DNA of 64,000 nt from Unio delphinus. Taxonomy: Eukaryota; Mollusca; Bivalvia; Unionida; Unionidae. Where the stretch lies: positions 3,651,001 to 3,715,000 of the forward strand of contig JAQISU010000166.1 of the NCBI GenBank assembly GCA_029339505.1, written 5' to 3'. Within the stretch, counting starts at the first letter, position 1; the number at the start of each line of letters is the position of its first letter. Both the position numbers and the translations under genes were made by a program. The notes below the pieces were generated by a model. The model was not told the DNA's origin. It searched no databases and worked only from the letters and a program-made list of their open reading frames with translations. Shown piece after piece: positions 12,236 to 22,555 of the stretch.

Positions 12236-14328
12236 AAACCCAACTAGAAAATACATAAGACTCATCTGCAAAATATTCTTGTGCTTAACAAACCATTTAA
12301 TGTGTACTTGTTGGTTCCACTAAAAATAGGAACTCAGGCAATAAATAATTGTTGACGATAACGTGTGTGTTCACAAGATATCCAGATCCAATTCCTTAAA
12401 GAAATATTAAAACTAAAACCATGGCAAAAGATTGGATAACGTTGTTGTTTTATACACAGGTTTGGTCTTCCAAAACATGTTCAGGCTGAGCAAGAGTTAT
12501 CTTTCTGTCTGGAATTGCCCTTGACCTCGAAGAACGCTATAATATGATTCTTTCCATCGCTGTTGTAGAGCTGTTCCCATGCGTTTTAGAATTTTGGTTG
12601 GATTAGTCTTCCATTTCACAAATGGTTTTTGCAATTTATGCATGAAATGATTTACGTGATCTTTGATGGAATATAAACTACGGTGATGGTGTTTCGTAGT
12701 TGTGTTCGGCCAACATCCACTTTCGTAACCATGTTTTCGCTAGATGTAAACAATGGTTTTCCATGCGTGTAGACGAGCTCGTTGACCACTATTTCCAAAT
12801 GCGTCGATATCGTTGATAAAGATTGAGTTTTCTTCGATGTTACTGCTATCGTTGGTGTAGTAGTCGTGGAGAGCTTGCATTGTTGTGGTTCGTGGCACTG
12901 CAGGCTAGGTAATCGTTTTGTGAAATGTCCGCAATCAGACTGGATTCGTATACGTTCACTCAGAGCAGCTACACCGACACGCTTGTTTCCGCTGGAATAC
13001 CCATGCTGGCATACATTGCTAAAATCGTCTGTGACGTCTTGGTAGCCACGATATTGTCTTCAACGCTGTTTTCGAAATTTATGTAGCTGTTCGCTTCCAT
13101 ACTTGTTCTACTTTGGTTCGACATACTATGCTGTCTATGTAGAAAGTATAATAACGTCCAAATGGGGAAAAGGTTCGCACAACATTTGGCGGTAAGGACA
13201 AAGTTCAACACTCCTTGTTTCGTATCGCGAGCTCGTGTGTTTTTGGTCGATCACGTGGTGGACACAACAAATATAATTCTTTATTATGTGGATGCAAGCT
13301 ATAGAGACAGGTGTCGCGGCTTGAAAGAAAACCCAAACGGATTGCAACTTTGTTGTTTGGCTGTAGATCGATGGTTTTCTGGTTGGCTACGTTTTGGTTG
13401 TCCTAAAAAAAGATTATTTTGCTATATCTTTAATGAGCGGGCATGTGTGCATGATGTGCGGACAAAGTTTAGGGTGGCTGGGGTGGGATGAGTAGAAGGC
13501 TTTGTAAAAACAGCAAAATAAATCTAAAGCCTCTGTTATCATTCTATTCGACTTACAGTTTACACACAGCTCACCTCTCACTCCGTGGGAATGTGAGCAT
13601 GCTCGTCTGTAGCGTCACGTGGGATGGTAGTTCTTCATACAGTTTTCCCAGGTTCATTTTACACCAAATATACTGGCCGCCAAGTTTAAGCCTATCATGT
13701 TCTAGCGTTAAACCAAGAAAACCGAACCCATCAATTAGTTACAGAAGGATTGTCCTTACTGGCAGTACACATCGGTGCAATAGTACTTTAATTTTTATCC
13801 AATCTATCAGAGTCAACCAAAACTTACTTCTTTTCGATAAAAGTACCGCAAATGCAGGTTTTAACTTGTTCAGTCCCACAGTTGTAAGGAGTTTCAAATT
13901 TCTTTTTGATTTATGAATTGATGGGTTCAGATTTAATTTAAATTACCAACCACATGAAAAGTAAATCAGTGCGTGATTCATCGCTCCCGGCTGTGAACTC
14001 CACAGATGGCAATATTCCAAGAGGGAACATTCTTTCATAATTCTCAAGCCAGTAGTCATTTTGCACTTTTCCCCATAAAATTAACTTTTCCTTATGTCGG
14101 AAATTGTTCCTATCATTTACAATGGACGATCAAATGGTTGCAACATACAAAGCTCGCCTTATTATCATTCATCTAGTTATCAACAAAGGCTCACAGAAAA
14201 TTAACAGCCCAAAGCTTGTTGTGACTAATTTGTGAGGCCAGTCTTCGTAATGAATGTAATTTATAAGTTCCAATTAAAGAAGGGGTATTTTGCTATCGTC
14301 TTTGTCCATATGAATAATGTTTGGTCAA

Positions 14329-14330
<2 letters not shown>
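12236..14330. other. Low-repeat DNA, unassigned; weak coding signal on minus strand
   Basis: This 2.1-kb stretch lacks tandem repeats and has a more even base composition than its surroundings. Plus-strand frames at 13162-13491 and 13488-13916 (109 and 142 residues) resemble no family I recognise and lack low-complexity origin. The minus strand has long open stretches described in the next entry. Nothing here supports a confident gene call. Confidence 0.4.
12497..13141 (-). other. Candidate pseudogene or unrecognised exon(s), minus strand
   Basis: Three minus-strand frames are unusually open in overlapping order. The first has an ATG at about 13126 and ends at 12969 (reading SMEANSYINFENSVEDNIV after its first residues). 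The second is open for 135 codons without an early ATG, 13059-12652, and includes GNKRVGVAALSERIRIQSDC. The third has an ATG at 12880 and reads 46 codons to a TAG at 12740-12742, then runs 80 more codons to a TAA at 12497 (it includes FMHKLQKPFVKW). The amino-acid texture is protein-like and rich in Asn-x-Ser/Thr, but I recognise no domain. It could be a decayed gene with frameshifts, spliced exons, or chance. Confidence 0.22.

Positions 14331-14373
<43 letters not shown>
14331..14373. repeat. (GT)n microsatellite, tail of inverted SINE
   Basis: A 43-bp pure GT run immediately followed by GATTTTGAATTTT, which is the reverse complement of the family-1 SINE end. Confidence 0.97.
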
Positions 14374-14374
<1 letters not shown>

Positions 14375-14557
14375 TTTTGAATTTTGTATCTATTATAACA
14401 TTTTATCATTCATATCGTTACGATGTCTGCAGTGTGGCAGCTTATGGTGATGCCCAGCACTGGGACATCATGCCGCAGACATATAGTATTATGTCCCACC
14501 CAGTCACATTATCTAGACACCAGGTCGACTAGTCCTAACACCAACCTCTTAATGCTG
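14374..14557 (-). mobile_element. tRNA-derived SINE, family 1, copy 2a (3' part)
   Basis: Reverse-orientation body of the family: the plus strand shows ATATCGTTACGATGTCTGCA, GGGACATCATGCCGCAGACA and CCTAACACCAACCTCTTAAT. It breaks at 14557, before the tRNA head, where it meets a plus-oriented copy. Confidence 0.85.
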
Positions 14558-14652
14558 TGCTCCTATACAGTGCTGGACATCATTGTAAACAGCCACATTG
14601 CAGACATTGCAGCGTTATGACAACATTTGTAAAGCTACGTTAAATTTCCAAA

Positions 14653-14653
<1 letters not shown>
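14558..14653 (+). mobile_element. tRNA-derived SINE, family 1, copy 2b (3' end)
   Basis: The last ~95 bp of the family in plus orientation: CAGTGCTGGACATCATTGTA, CCACATTGCAGACATTG, AAGCTACGTTAAATTTCC, then the (AC)n tail. Together with copy 2a it forms a head-to-head inverted pair. Confidence 0.85.

Positions 14654-14695
<42 letters not shown>
14654..14695. repeat. (AC)n microsatellite, SINE tail
   Basis: A 42-bp AC run directly attached to the 3' end of SINE copy 2b. Confidence 0.97.
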
Positions 14696-14699
<4 letters not shown>

Positions 14700-14726
14700 C
14701 TTTCCTTCGCTTTTGTTTTATTGTAT

Positions 14727-14912
14727 TGTGGGTTTAACGCCATTTTTCAGCACACTATAGGCTTTACATGGCGATCAGTGGTGGAATAACCCAGAAAAGC
14801 TCCGGTTAGAACCAAAGCCCAGCAGGAAGGTACTGGTAAGCAATCTCACATTCCCACATTGGCAGCCAGAGACTCGAACCAACGCGGACAGAAGTGAGAT
14901 GGCAGTGTTTGG
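14727..14912 (-). mobile_element. SINE family 2, copy 1 (5'-truncated in its tRNA head)
   Basis: It matches the copy at 49161-49410 through shared blocks in the same order: GCCATTTTTCAGCACAC, TACATGGCG, CATTCCCACATTGGC, GAGACTCGAACC and GTGAGATGGCAG. The reverse-complement B box GGTTCGAGTCTC is retained, but the A-box half of the head is absent; an A run (14914-14929) follows. It does not share sequence with family 1. Confidence 0.75.
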
Positions 14913-14929
14913 TAAAAAAAAAAAAAAAA

Positions 14930-15131
14930 GCTCGAGCTCATTAGATCTTTTATTACATCTTAACAGTGATACACAATAACTGTCTAGAACTGCTACAGTT
15001 TTTTTCTTCTTTTTGAAAAGCGGTTGAAAAACTATTTCAGTATTTAATGAATCACATTGATGTGTCATATATTTCTCTGTCACTAAAACCATAAGAAACT
15101 CGTATTTCTCTCTGAAACCATAAGAAAATCT

Positions 15132-15189
<58 letters not shown>

Positions 15190-15717
15190 GGTGGCGTCTT
15201 CTGTAAAGGTTGCAAATTTCCTTACAGCACCGATAATTAATGAAGTAAAATAAATGTATTATCAATCTACATGTATTTCTTAATTTTCTTTCCCTGAAGA
15301 TGCTCAAATCTACATTACGTGCTTGGGTACTTTGCTTGCTCCATTTATTTAATCTTGGAATGTAGTTTAAATTGCTTTCATTTGGAAGGACTAAAATACT
15401 TTCAAAATAAGTAAAGTTCAATAGTTAAAAAGAAAATTCAACAAGAAATTCATAAATGACACTTGCAATAATATTTATTATAGTAACTTTTGTCAATGGT
15501 TTCATTCATTATGATAATATTTGTAAATGGTATTTATTAATTTAAATGACGTTCTCAATGTTATTTATCAAGAAAATATTTGTAAATCGTATTTATCTCT
15601 TTAAGAAATTTAGATTGTTCACAATATTAATACAATAAAAAATTCAATGATTACCACTGAACAATCATTTTTGTAACTTACCTATTGGCAGTCATTTGTC
15701 CCAAAGAGATGCATTCT
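14930..15717. other. AT-rich spacer with (GA)n microsatellite
   Basis: It contains a (GA)n run at about 15133-15187 and a weak, diverged ~60-bp repetition around 15460-15610 (ATATTTGTAAATGGTATTTA and similar). The two minus-strand frames across the GA run encode poly(Ser-Leu) and are not genes. Confidence 0.6.
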
Positions 15718-16305
15718 TGAGGTTACGACGATCAAGTTTAGAAGAAAAAAGGTGACTATGATCAAGTCTAAAAGAAATAAAGGTGACTACGATCAAGTCT
15801 AGAAGAAATAAAGGTGACTACGATCAAGTCTAGAAGAAATAAAGGTGACTACGATCAAGTCTAGAAGAAATAAAGGTGACTACGATCAAGTCTAGAAGAA
15901 ATAAAGGTGACTACGATCAAGTCTAGAAGAAATAAAGGTGACTACGATCAAGTCTAGAAGAAATAAAGGTGACTACGATCAAGTTTAGAAGAAATAAAGG
16001 TGACTATGATTAAGTCTAGAAGAAATAAAGGTGACTATGATCAAGTCTAGAAGAAAAAAGGTGACTATGATCAAGTCTAGAAGAAATAAAGGTCACGACA
16101 ATCAAGTTTAGAAGAAAAAAGGTCACTGCGATCAAGTTTAGAAGAAATAGAGGTTTAGATGATGAAGTTTAGAAGTAATAAAGGTGACCACGATCAAGTT
16201 TAGAAGAACAAATTTCACTACGATCACATTTAGAAGAAAGAAAGGTCACGACAATCAAGTTTAGAAGAAATAAAGGTCCAGACTATCAAGTTTAGAAGAA
16301 ATAGC
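15718..16305. repeat. 31-bp minisatellite
   Basis: About 19 units of 31 bp containing GGTGACTACGATCAAGT and CTAGAAGAAATAAA. The central copies (15775-15990) are nearly identical and the right-hand copies diverge (GGTCACGACAATCAAGTTTA). Confidence 0.95.
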
Positions 16306-16694
16306 TATGCGGTAAGTAATCAACTTACTTAAGGGATCTATTTTTCTATTTCCTAGATGTGACTGCATAATGTTCTAGCCTCTTAGCTCATGTTCAACCA
16401 GTTTAATACATATGCATGATTTATAAAATATGATCGATTGAAATAGACACAAGAAAAAGAGCCAGTTCACGGCAGATAAGCTTAACTGATCTAAAGGACT
16501 TTTGCCACTTGAGTTATATCCCCTGTACTGTATTTTATCTGAGCTGTCCATAATGAATCTGCACAAAACTACTTTTATTTTGTCACAACATGTCTATATA
16601 AAACTACAACTTGCAGTCTAATTGATTTTCTTTGTTGTACATTACCTCTTTATGTTCCATTTTCTCATATTATCAGCTAATGACACTACTGGAC
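16306..16694. other. Unassigned spacer
   Basis: No repeat, RNA gene or credible coding frame seen between two minisatellites. Confidence 0.5.
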
Positions 16695-17690
16695 AGGAAA
16701 ATCATTATCTTTTTAACAATTCAAATTTATAAACTAGGTATAAAATGGAAAATCAAATGATATATAACTCTCTATTTAACAATTCAAAATCATAGACTAG
16801 GTATAAAATGGAAAATCAAATGATATATAATTCTCTATTTAACAATTCAAAATCATAGACTAGGTATAAAATGGAAAATCAAATGATATATAATTCTCTA
16901 TTTAACAATTCAAAATCATAGACTAGGTATAAAATGGAAAATCAAATGATATATAACTCTCTATTTAACAATTCAAAATCATAGACTAGGTATAAAATGG
17001 AAAATCAAATGATATATAATTCTCTATTTAACAATTCAAATTAATAAACTAGGTATAAAATGGAAAATAAAATGATATATAATTCTCTATTTAACAATTC
17101 AAATTAATAAACTAGGTATAAAATGGAAATAAAACGATATTTAATTCTCTATTTAACAATTCAAAATCATAAACTAGGTATAAAATGGAAAAAAAAATGA
17201 TATATAATTCTCTATTTAACAATTCAAAATCATACACTAGGTATAAAATGGAAAAAAAATGATATATAATTCTCTATTTAACAATTCAAAATCATAGACT
17301 AGGTATAAAATGGAAAAAAAAATGATATATAATTCTCTATTTAACAATTCAAAATCATAGACTAGGTATAAAAGGGAAAATCAAATGATATATAATTCTC
17401 TATTTAACAATTCAAATTAATAAACTAGGTATAAAATGGAAAATAAAATGATATATAATTCTCTATTTAACAATTCAAATTAATAAACTAGGTATAAAAT
17501 GGAAATAAAACGATATTTAATTCTCTATTTAACAATTAAAATTTATATACTAGTTATTAAATGGAAAATGATTTAATTCTCTATCCAACACTTTAAAGTT
17601 ATATTCAAATTATAAGATGCAAAATGATACATCATTCTCTCAAAGCTATATACTAATTACAAAATGGAAAGTAATTAATATTTCTCTATC
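16695..17690. repeat. 63-bp minisatellite
   Basis: About 16 units of 61-63 bp with TTCTCTATTTAACAATTCAA, ACTAGGTATAAAATGG and AAATGATATATAA. Unit blocks alternate between ATCATAGACTAGG and TTAATAAACTAGG types; the same two-unit order recurs around 17030-17150 and 17405-17520, suggesting block duplication. The last copies (17530-17690) are diverged. Confidence 0.95.
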
Positions 17691-18199
17691 CAACCTACTC
17701 ATGATGCGATATCTAGTCCTAATTTATCACAACTTCAAAAATTTTTCCTTCAAGATTTATCGTCAATGGTAAAGTCAAGGTAGGAATTTTATCTCCAGGT
17801 ATTACATAACCATATGTCCTTGCGTGTGTCTTAATCTGAATTTAATTGACAGAATGTACAAGCCTCGTATTATAAGACTTCAACACACTGCTTATTATTT
17901 CCATTTCTCAGTCACTTAAAACTTTACATGGTGAAGTTGAAATTACAGAAGTTATTAATTTAATTTGTGGATAAGGGCGTCTTGTCATCATATATCTTGT
18001 TTTATTTGTTTCACATCAATAAAGTAGAAAGCTTTACTTGTTTTGAAATGGTTTTCTTGGCAATCAATGATAGTGCAGTCTTTAGAAAAGGCTGCAATAA
18101 AACATGATGGACAGGTGAGAAGTCAGGCAAAAAATTCAAGGAATGTGCTGATGACTAGACTCTGTGTTTGACGATTTTTGACAAGCACCATATAAATTA
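17691..18199. other. Unassigned AT-rich spacer
   Basis: About 500 bp without a supported feature. Short frames only. Confidence 0.5.
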
Positions 18200-18415
18200 C
18201 GGACATAACATTAACTAATGATATAAACGGAAAACACTAAAGAACTGGGATATATGCATACATAATGATATAAAAGGGAAGAAAAAAACTAGAGAACTGG
18301 GATATTTAAATACATAATGATATAGACGGAAAACAATATAACTGGGATATATGCGTACATTATGATATAAAGGAAAAAACTAGAGAACTGCGATATATGC
18401 ATACATTATGGCATA
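18200..18415. repeat. ~46-bp minisatellite, about 4 copies
   Basis: Units share CATAATGATATAAA, ACTAGAGAACTGGGATAT and length 44-51 bp. Confidence 0.85.
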
Positions 18416-19336
18416 TTAAGATCCATGCATTACCGATGATAATAAAATCGATTGGAATTGCAGTCAAACTCCTGGAATTCTTTATAATAACAATAAGAGA
18501 AAATCGAATATCACCAACCACACAAGAGCGAGAAGATAGCACCAAACACAGAAAAAGAAGATAATAGCACCAAAGACACAAAAAGGAAAAGATTGAAAAA
18601 CATAAGGGGGACGATTGCAACAAACGCGCTAAAGCGGGAAGATAGCAGCAGTAACATTGAATTTTGAAGGAAAGTAGTACTGCACTATCAATGAAGTCAA
18701 TCTTGTAGACAGATACCAATTAACTTTGACGTATTGGATAGGCTCGCAAAACTCGCCAGTCTTCCATGGTCTAACCATCCTCGTTTGGGGGTATGACTGA
18801 ATTTTAATTAGGACCCGCTGAGATTCCACAGATAGAAAGGCAAAGTTAATTCATGAATAGCCGGAAACAACAAGGTATAGACAATCCAAAGATAATTTGT
18901 GACAGTTGAAATAAGTGACAAAAAGTGTGAGTTTTTTTCTTCTTCAGACATAGTTGTTAATAAAGGATGAATAAAATTAATCACTTTTGTGCTAATTTTT
19001 GGAAGGTTAGATAAATTTAATCCTGATTGTCTAATCTTTGTATGGTGTGTTTCCCAGACGAAACTCAAGGTTTATGTCAGTCTAAGTTTCTATGGCAAGC
19101 CAACAAGTTCTTATCTCCGGGAAATAACGAGTATTTATCGTTAAAATGTTAAATAGACTGGTATCTGGCGTTGAGAGACACGGGGCTTAAAGGAAAGAGA
19201 GAGTCAGTTTTTTTTTTAAATAAGAAAGCGAGGAACAAAAAGCACATTGTTCGTCCTCCTCGCATACAGAATGTCCATTCATAAGAGTTTGTAATTATTT
19301 GTTGCATTTTGTTGGTTTAAAATTCATAAAATATCA
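18416..19336. other. Unassigned DNA
   Basis: Minus-strand frames of 66-119 codons are present, but they overlap each other and look like nothing known. No repeat unit is seen. Confidence 0.45.
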
Positions 19337-19510
19337 CCTTAATATGAATTCTGAGAGAATTGTTTGAATTTATTAATATTCTAAGAATGCCATATAATAT
19401 TGCCTGGATATTAATTCTGGGAATTGTTCGAATTTACTCTAATTCTAAAAATGTCATACACTATTACCTTGATGTGAATTTTTGGAGAATTGTTAGAATT
19501 TGCTCATTTG
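19337..19510. repeat. ~65-bp tandem repeat, 2.6 copies
   Basis: Three diverged copies of a block with GAGAATTGTTTGAATTTA and ATTCTAAGAATGCCATA. Confidence 0.6.
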
Positions 19511-19809
19511 TATGTACTCTGATCTTCTTGGTGAGAATAGGTGAATTTATCGGTCTTAAATAATATGAATCACGTGGGCTGCAAATTGATTGTACTATGT
19601 CTGGAAATGTTATTGCAATACATTGTTTAATTCATTCGTGTAATTAAGTTGTGATAACTTTTCAGACGATAAATCGTCCAGTTAATGTATTACAGTATAC
19701 TGTGTCTGGGTGGTGCCATAATCCATGTATGAATGCATCTATATGCTATGGAAAGACATTAATTGCAAAATAACAGGACGAGTTTTAGCATTAGTATTAG
19801 TAGTGTGCA

Positions 19810-20285
19810 TGTTTTGTCTTTTGTGTATTTGTTGTAATCGTCCCCTTTTGTGTATTTGTTGTAATGGTCCCCTTTTGTGTAGTTGTTGTAATGGTCCCCC
19901 GTTTGTACATTTGTTGCATTTTTGTCCCCTTTTGTGTAGTTGTTGGAATCGTCCCACTTTTGTGTATTTGTGGTAAATTTCCCCCTTTTGTGTATTTTTT
20001 GTAAATTTTAGACTTTTGTGTATTTGTTGTAAATTTTCCAAATTTGTGTAATTGTTGTAAATTTTTCCCATTTATTTATTTCTTGTAAAGTTTCCTCTTT
20101 TGTGTATTTGTTTTATATTTTCCCTTTTATGTATTTGTTTTAAATTTTCCCCTTTTGTGTATTTGTTGTGATCGTCCCCTTTTGTGTATTTGTTGTAAAT
20201 TTCCTCTTTTGTGTGTTTGATGCAATCGTCCCTATTTTGTGTATTTGTTGTAAATTTTCCCCTTTTGTTTACTGGTTGAATATTT
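19810..20285 (+). repeat. 26-30-bp minisatellite, forward half
   Basis: About 17 copies of TCCCCTTTTGTGTATTTG + TTGTAA. The same unit continues in the opposite orientation from 20296. The strand given is the arbitrary reference orientation. Confidence 0.9.
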
Positions 20286-20295
20286 CCCCTATTTG

Positions 20296-20600
20296 CAACA
20301 AATACACAAAAGTTGAAAATTTACAACATATACACAAAAGAGGTAGTAAATATGGAAACAGATACAGAAAACGAGGTACGTACAGATTGTAAAGACATTT
20401 ACAACAAATACACAAATGTGCGATTATTGCAACACATAAACAAAAGGGTACGATTGTAACACATACACAAAGAGGACCATTGCAACACATACACGAAAGG
20501 GGGAGGGGCGATTGAAACACATGCAAAGTGAGACGATAAACAAAATATTGGAAGATTGCGAATGCATATAAATGACACCATTTTCAACAAATGCATAAAG
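20296..20600 (-). repeat. Same minisatellite, inverted half
   Basis: Copies of CAACAAATACACAAAAG followed by variable sequence, which is the reverse complement of the unit in 19810-20285. The switch happens within about 10 bp near 20286-20296. The inverted copies are more diverged than the forward ones. Confidence 0.88.
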
Positions 20601-20689
20601 GTACAGATTGCCTTATAGAAGAATCTATTGTTTCTTTTACGCGGTTTCAATGTTTGAGTTTACACCAGACTCATGTTTCATTGCTGCTG

Positions 20690-20990
20690 ACGAGACTGGT
20701 GTTAATTTTTAAAATTCCAACAAGGTTTCATATTTCCAGAAACTGTTGTATAACTATTTTGTTTTACAAAAATCCAACAAAACTTCATCATGCCAGAAAC
20801 TGTTTATGTGTCATTATTTGATTTTCAAATCAGCACCCATATTTTTAGGAATTGTTTGAGTGCCATTATTTGATTTTCAAACAAGCACCCATATTTTCAG
20901 GAACTGTTTTTGTGCCATTTTTAAAATTAAAACAAGTATCCGTACTTCCAGGAACTGTTTTAGTGTCATTTTTAATGTAAAAAAACCTAT
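20690..20990. repeat. ~60-bp minisatellite, about 5 copies
   Basis: Units share CCAGAAACTGTTT or CAGGAACTGTTTTTGTGCC, a TTATTTGATTTTCAAA block and ACAAGCACCCATATTTT. Diverged. Confidence 0.75.
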
Positions 20991-21189
20991 GTGCCGGGAT
21001 CTGTCTTAGAACCATTATTTAAAAGGCATTCATGATTGGACATGTTACATAGTGTTAACCATGCAAATTAAATTAACTAAATTTATACTATGTATTTAAT
21101 ACACTATGCACATTAATGAAGCATGTGAACACGTGAATAAGTACCGCAGTAGTTAGTGAGCGATTTTGTGGGTCACACAAGTTGGTCTG

Positions 21190-21620
21190 TCTTAACGAAA
21201 TATGTTTCATATAAATGCAGGTGTTCTTTCATATCTGAGGCATACCGTATAAATGTATTTTTTTTTTCATGTCTGATGTATAGTTTATAAATGCATTTAT
21301 TATTTCACGTCTGTGTATTATTTCACGTCTGAGGTATACTGTATAAATACATGCATTATTTCATTTCTGAGGTATACTGTATAAATAAATGCATTATTTC
21401 ATTTCTGAGGTATACTGTATAAATAAATGTGCACTTTACGGTCAGTGATATACGGTATAAATGTATGTATTAATTCATGTCTGAGATAATACGGTATAAA
21501 TAAACCTGTTATTTTATGCCTGAGGAATACCGTATCAATGCACGTATTTTTTCATGTGTGAAGTATACTGTTTAAATACACGTGTTGTTTTATGCCTGAG
21601 GTAAACCGTATAAATGCTCA
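21190..21620. repeat. 38-46-bp minisatellite
   Basis: About 10 copies with CATTATTTCATTTCTGAGG and TATACTGTATAAATAAAT. Two adjacent units near 21350-21425 are almost identical at 38 bp; outer ones vary. Confidence 0.88.
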
Positions 21621-21750
21621 TTACTCACAAACAGTAAACTGACAAAATATCGCTCACGAAATGAAAGTCTGGTTGGTGCATTTACGTACAATAGATGATT
21701 TTTTTTCTTCTGAAACGTTTCAAATAGAGACTTATTTTTATTTTACAGTA

Positions 21751-21901
21751 AAAGGTTAGTAGTCAGCGTAATGTGACTGAGTGGGACATCATGTTAAATG
21801 TCTGCAGCAGAATGCACCGGCGCTAGACAACACTATAAACTGCCACACTGCAGACATCGTAGCGATATGACTGAATTTTTTTTTAAAGCTACGTCAAAAA
21901 T

Positions 21902-21905
<4 letters not shown>
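21751..21905 (+). mobile_element. tRNA-derived SINE, family 1, copy 3 (5'-truncated)
   Basis: It contains AAAGGTTAGTAGTCAGCG, GTGGGACATCATG, CTATAAACTGCCACACTG, CGTAGCGATATGACTGAA and AAAGCTACGTCAAAAATCC, then a (TC)n tail. The tRNA head is absent. Confidence 0.85.

Positions 21906-21982
<77 letters not shown>
21906..21982. repeat. (TC)n microsatellite, SINE tail
   Basis: A 77-bp TC run attached to SINE copy 3. Confidence 0.97.
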
Positions 21983-21984
<2 letters not shown>

Positions 21985-22109
21985 ACCCTCACAACCTCAC
22001 AATTAATCAATTTATTACTTTTTCTTATCAAACGATACAGACGGTCAGAAAGTTAAGATTTGTTTCTCGATGAGACTTGTTTGTTCTTCTATCCACTCTT
22101 TTTGTTTCC

Positions 22110-22555
22110 CGTAAGTAATGCGAGATTTTATTATAGTACATCGGATGGGGCGGTAAGAAACGCAAGATTTTAATATAGTACATCGGATGGGGCGGTATGT
22201 AGGGGCGGTAAGTAACGCAATATTTTATTATAGTATACTGGATGGGGTGGTAAGTAATGCAATATTTTATTATAGTATATCTGGTAGGGCGGTGAGTAAC
22301 GCAAGATTTTATAATAGTACATGATAAGGGGCGGTAGGTAACGCAAGATTTTTTTATATTGCACATCGGATAGGGCGGTAAGTAACGCAATATTTATTAT
22401 AGTACATTGGATGGAGCGGTAAGTAACGCAATAATTTATGATAGTACATTCGATGGAGCGGTAAGTAACGCAATATTTTATTATAGTACAGTGGATGGAG
22501 CGGTAAGTAACGCAATATTTTATTATAGTACATCGGATAGGACGGGTAGTAGACT
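22110..22555. repeat. 42-bp minisatellite
   Basis: About 10.5 units with TTATTATAGTACATCGGATG and GGGCGGTAAGTAACGCAA. The 42-bp period keeps the minus strand open for 120 codons with a 14-residue repeat (TIIKxCVTYRP type); I treat this as a by-product of the period. Confidence 0.95.

Noticed and set aside
13162..13916. Two plus-strand frames overlapping by four bases, resembling an operon
   Set aside because: The genome is eukaryotic, the peptides match nothing I recognise and the opposite strand is equally open.
22028..22390. 120-codon minus-strand frame with a 14-residue repeat
   Set aside because: It coincides exactly with the 42-bp minisatellite (42 = 3 x 14). No start context, no signal peptide, no homology.
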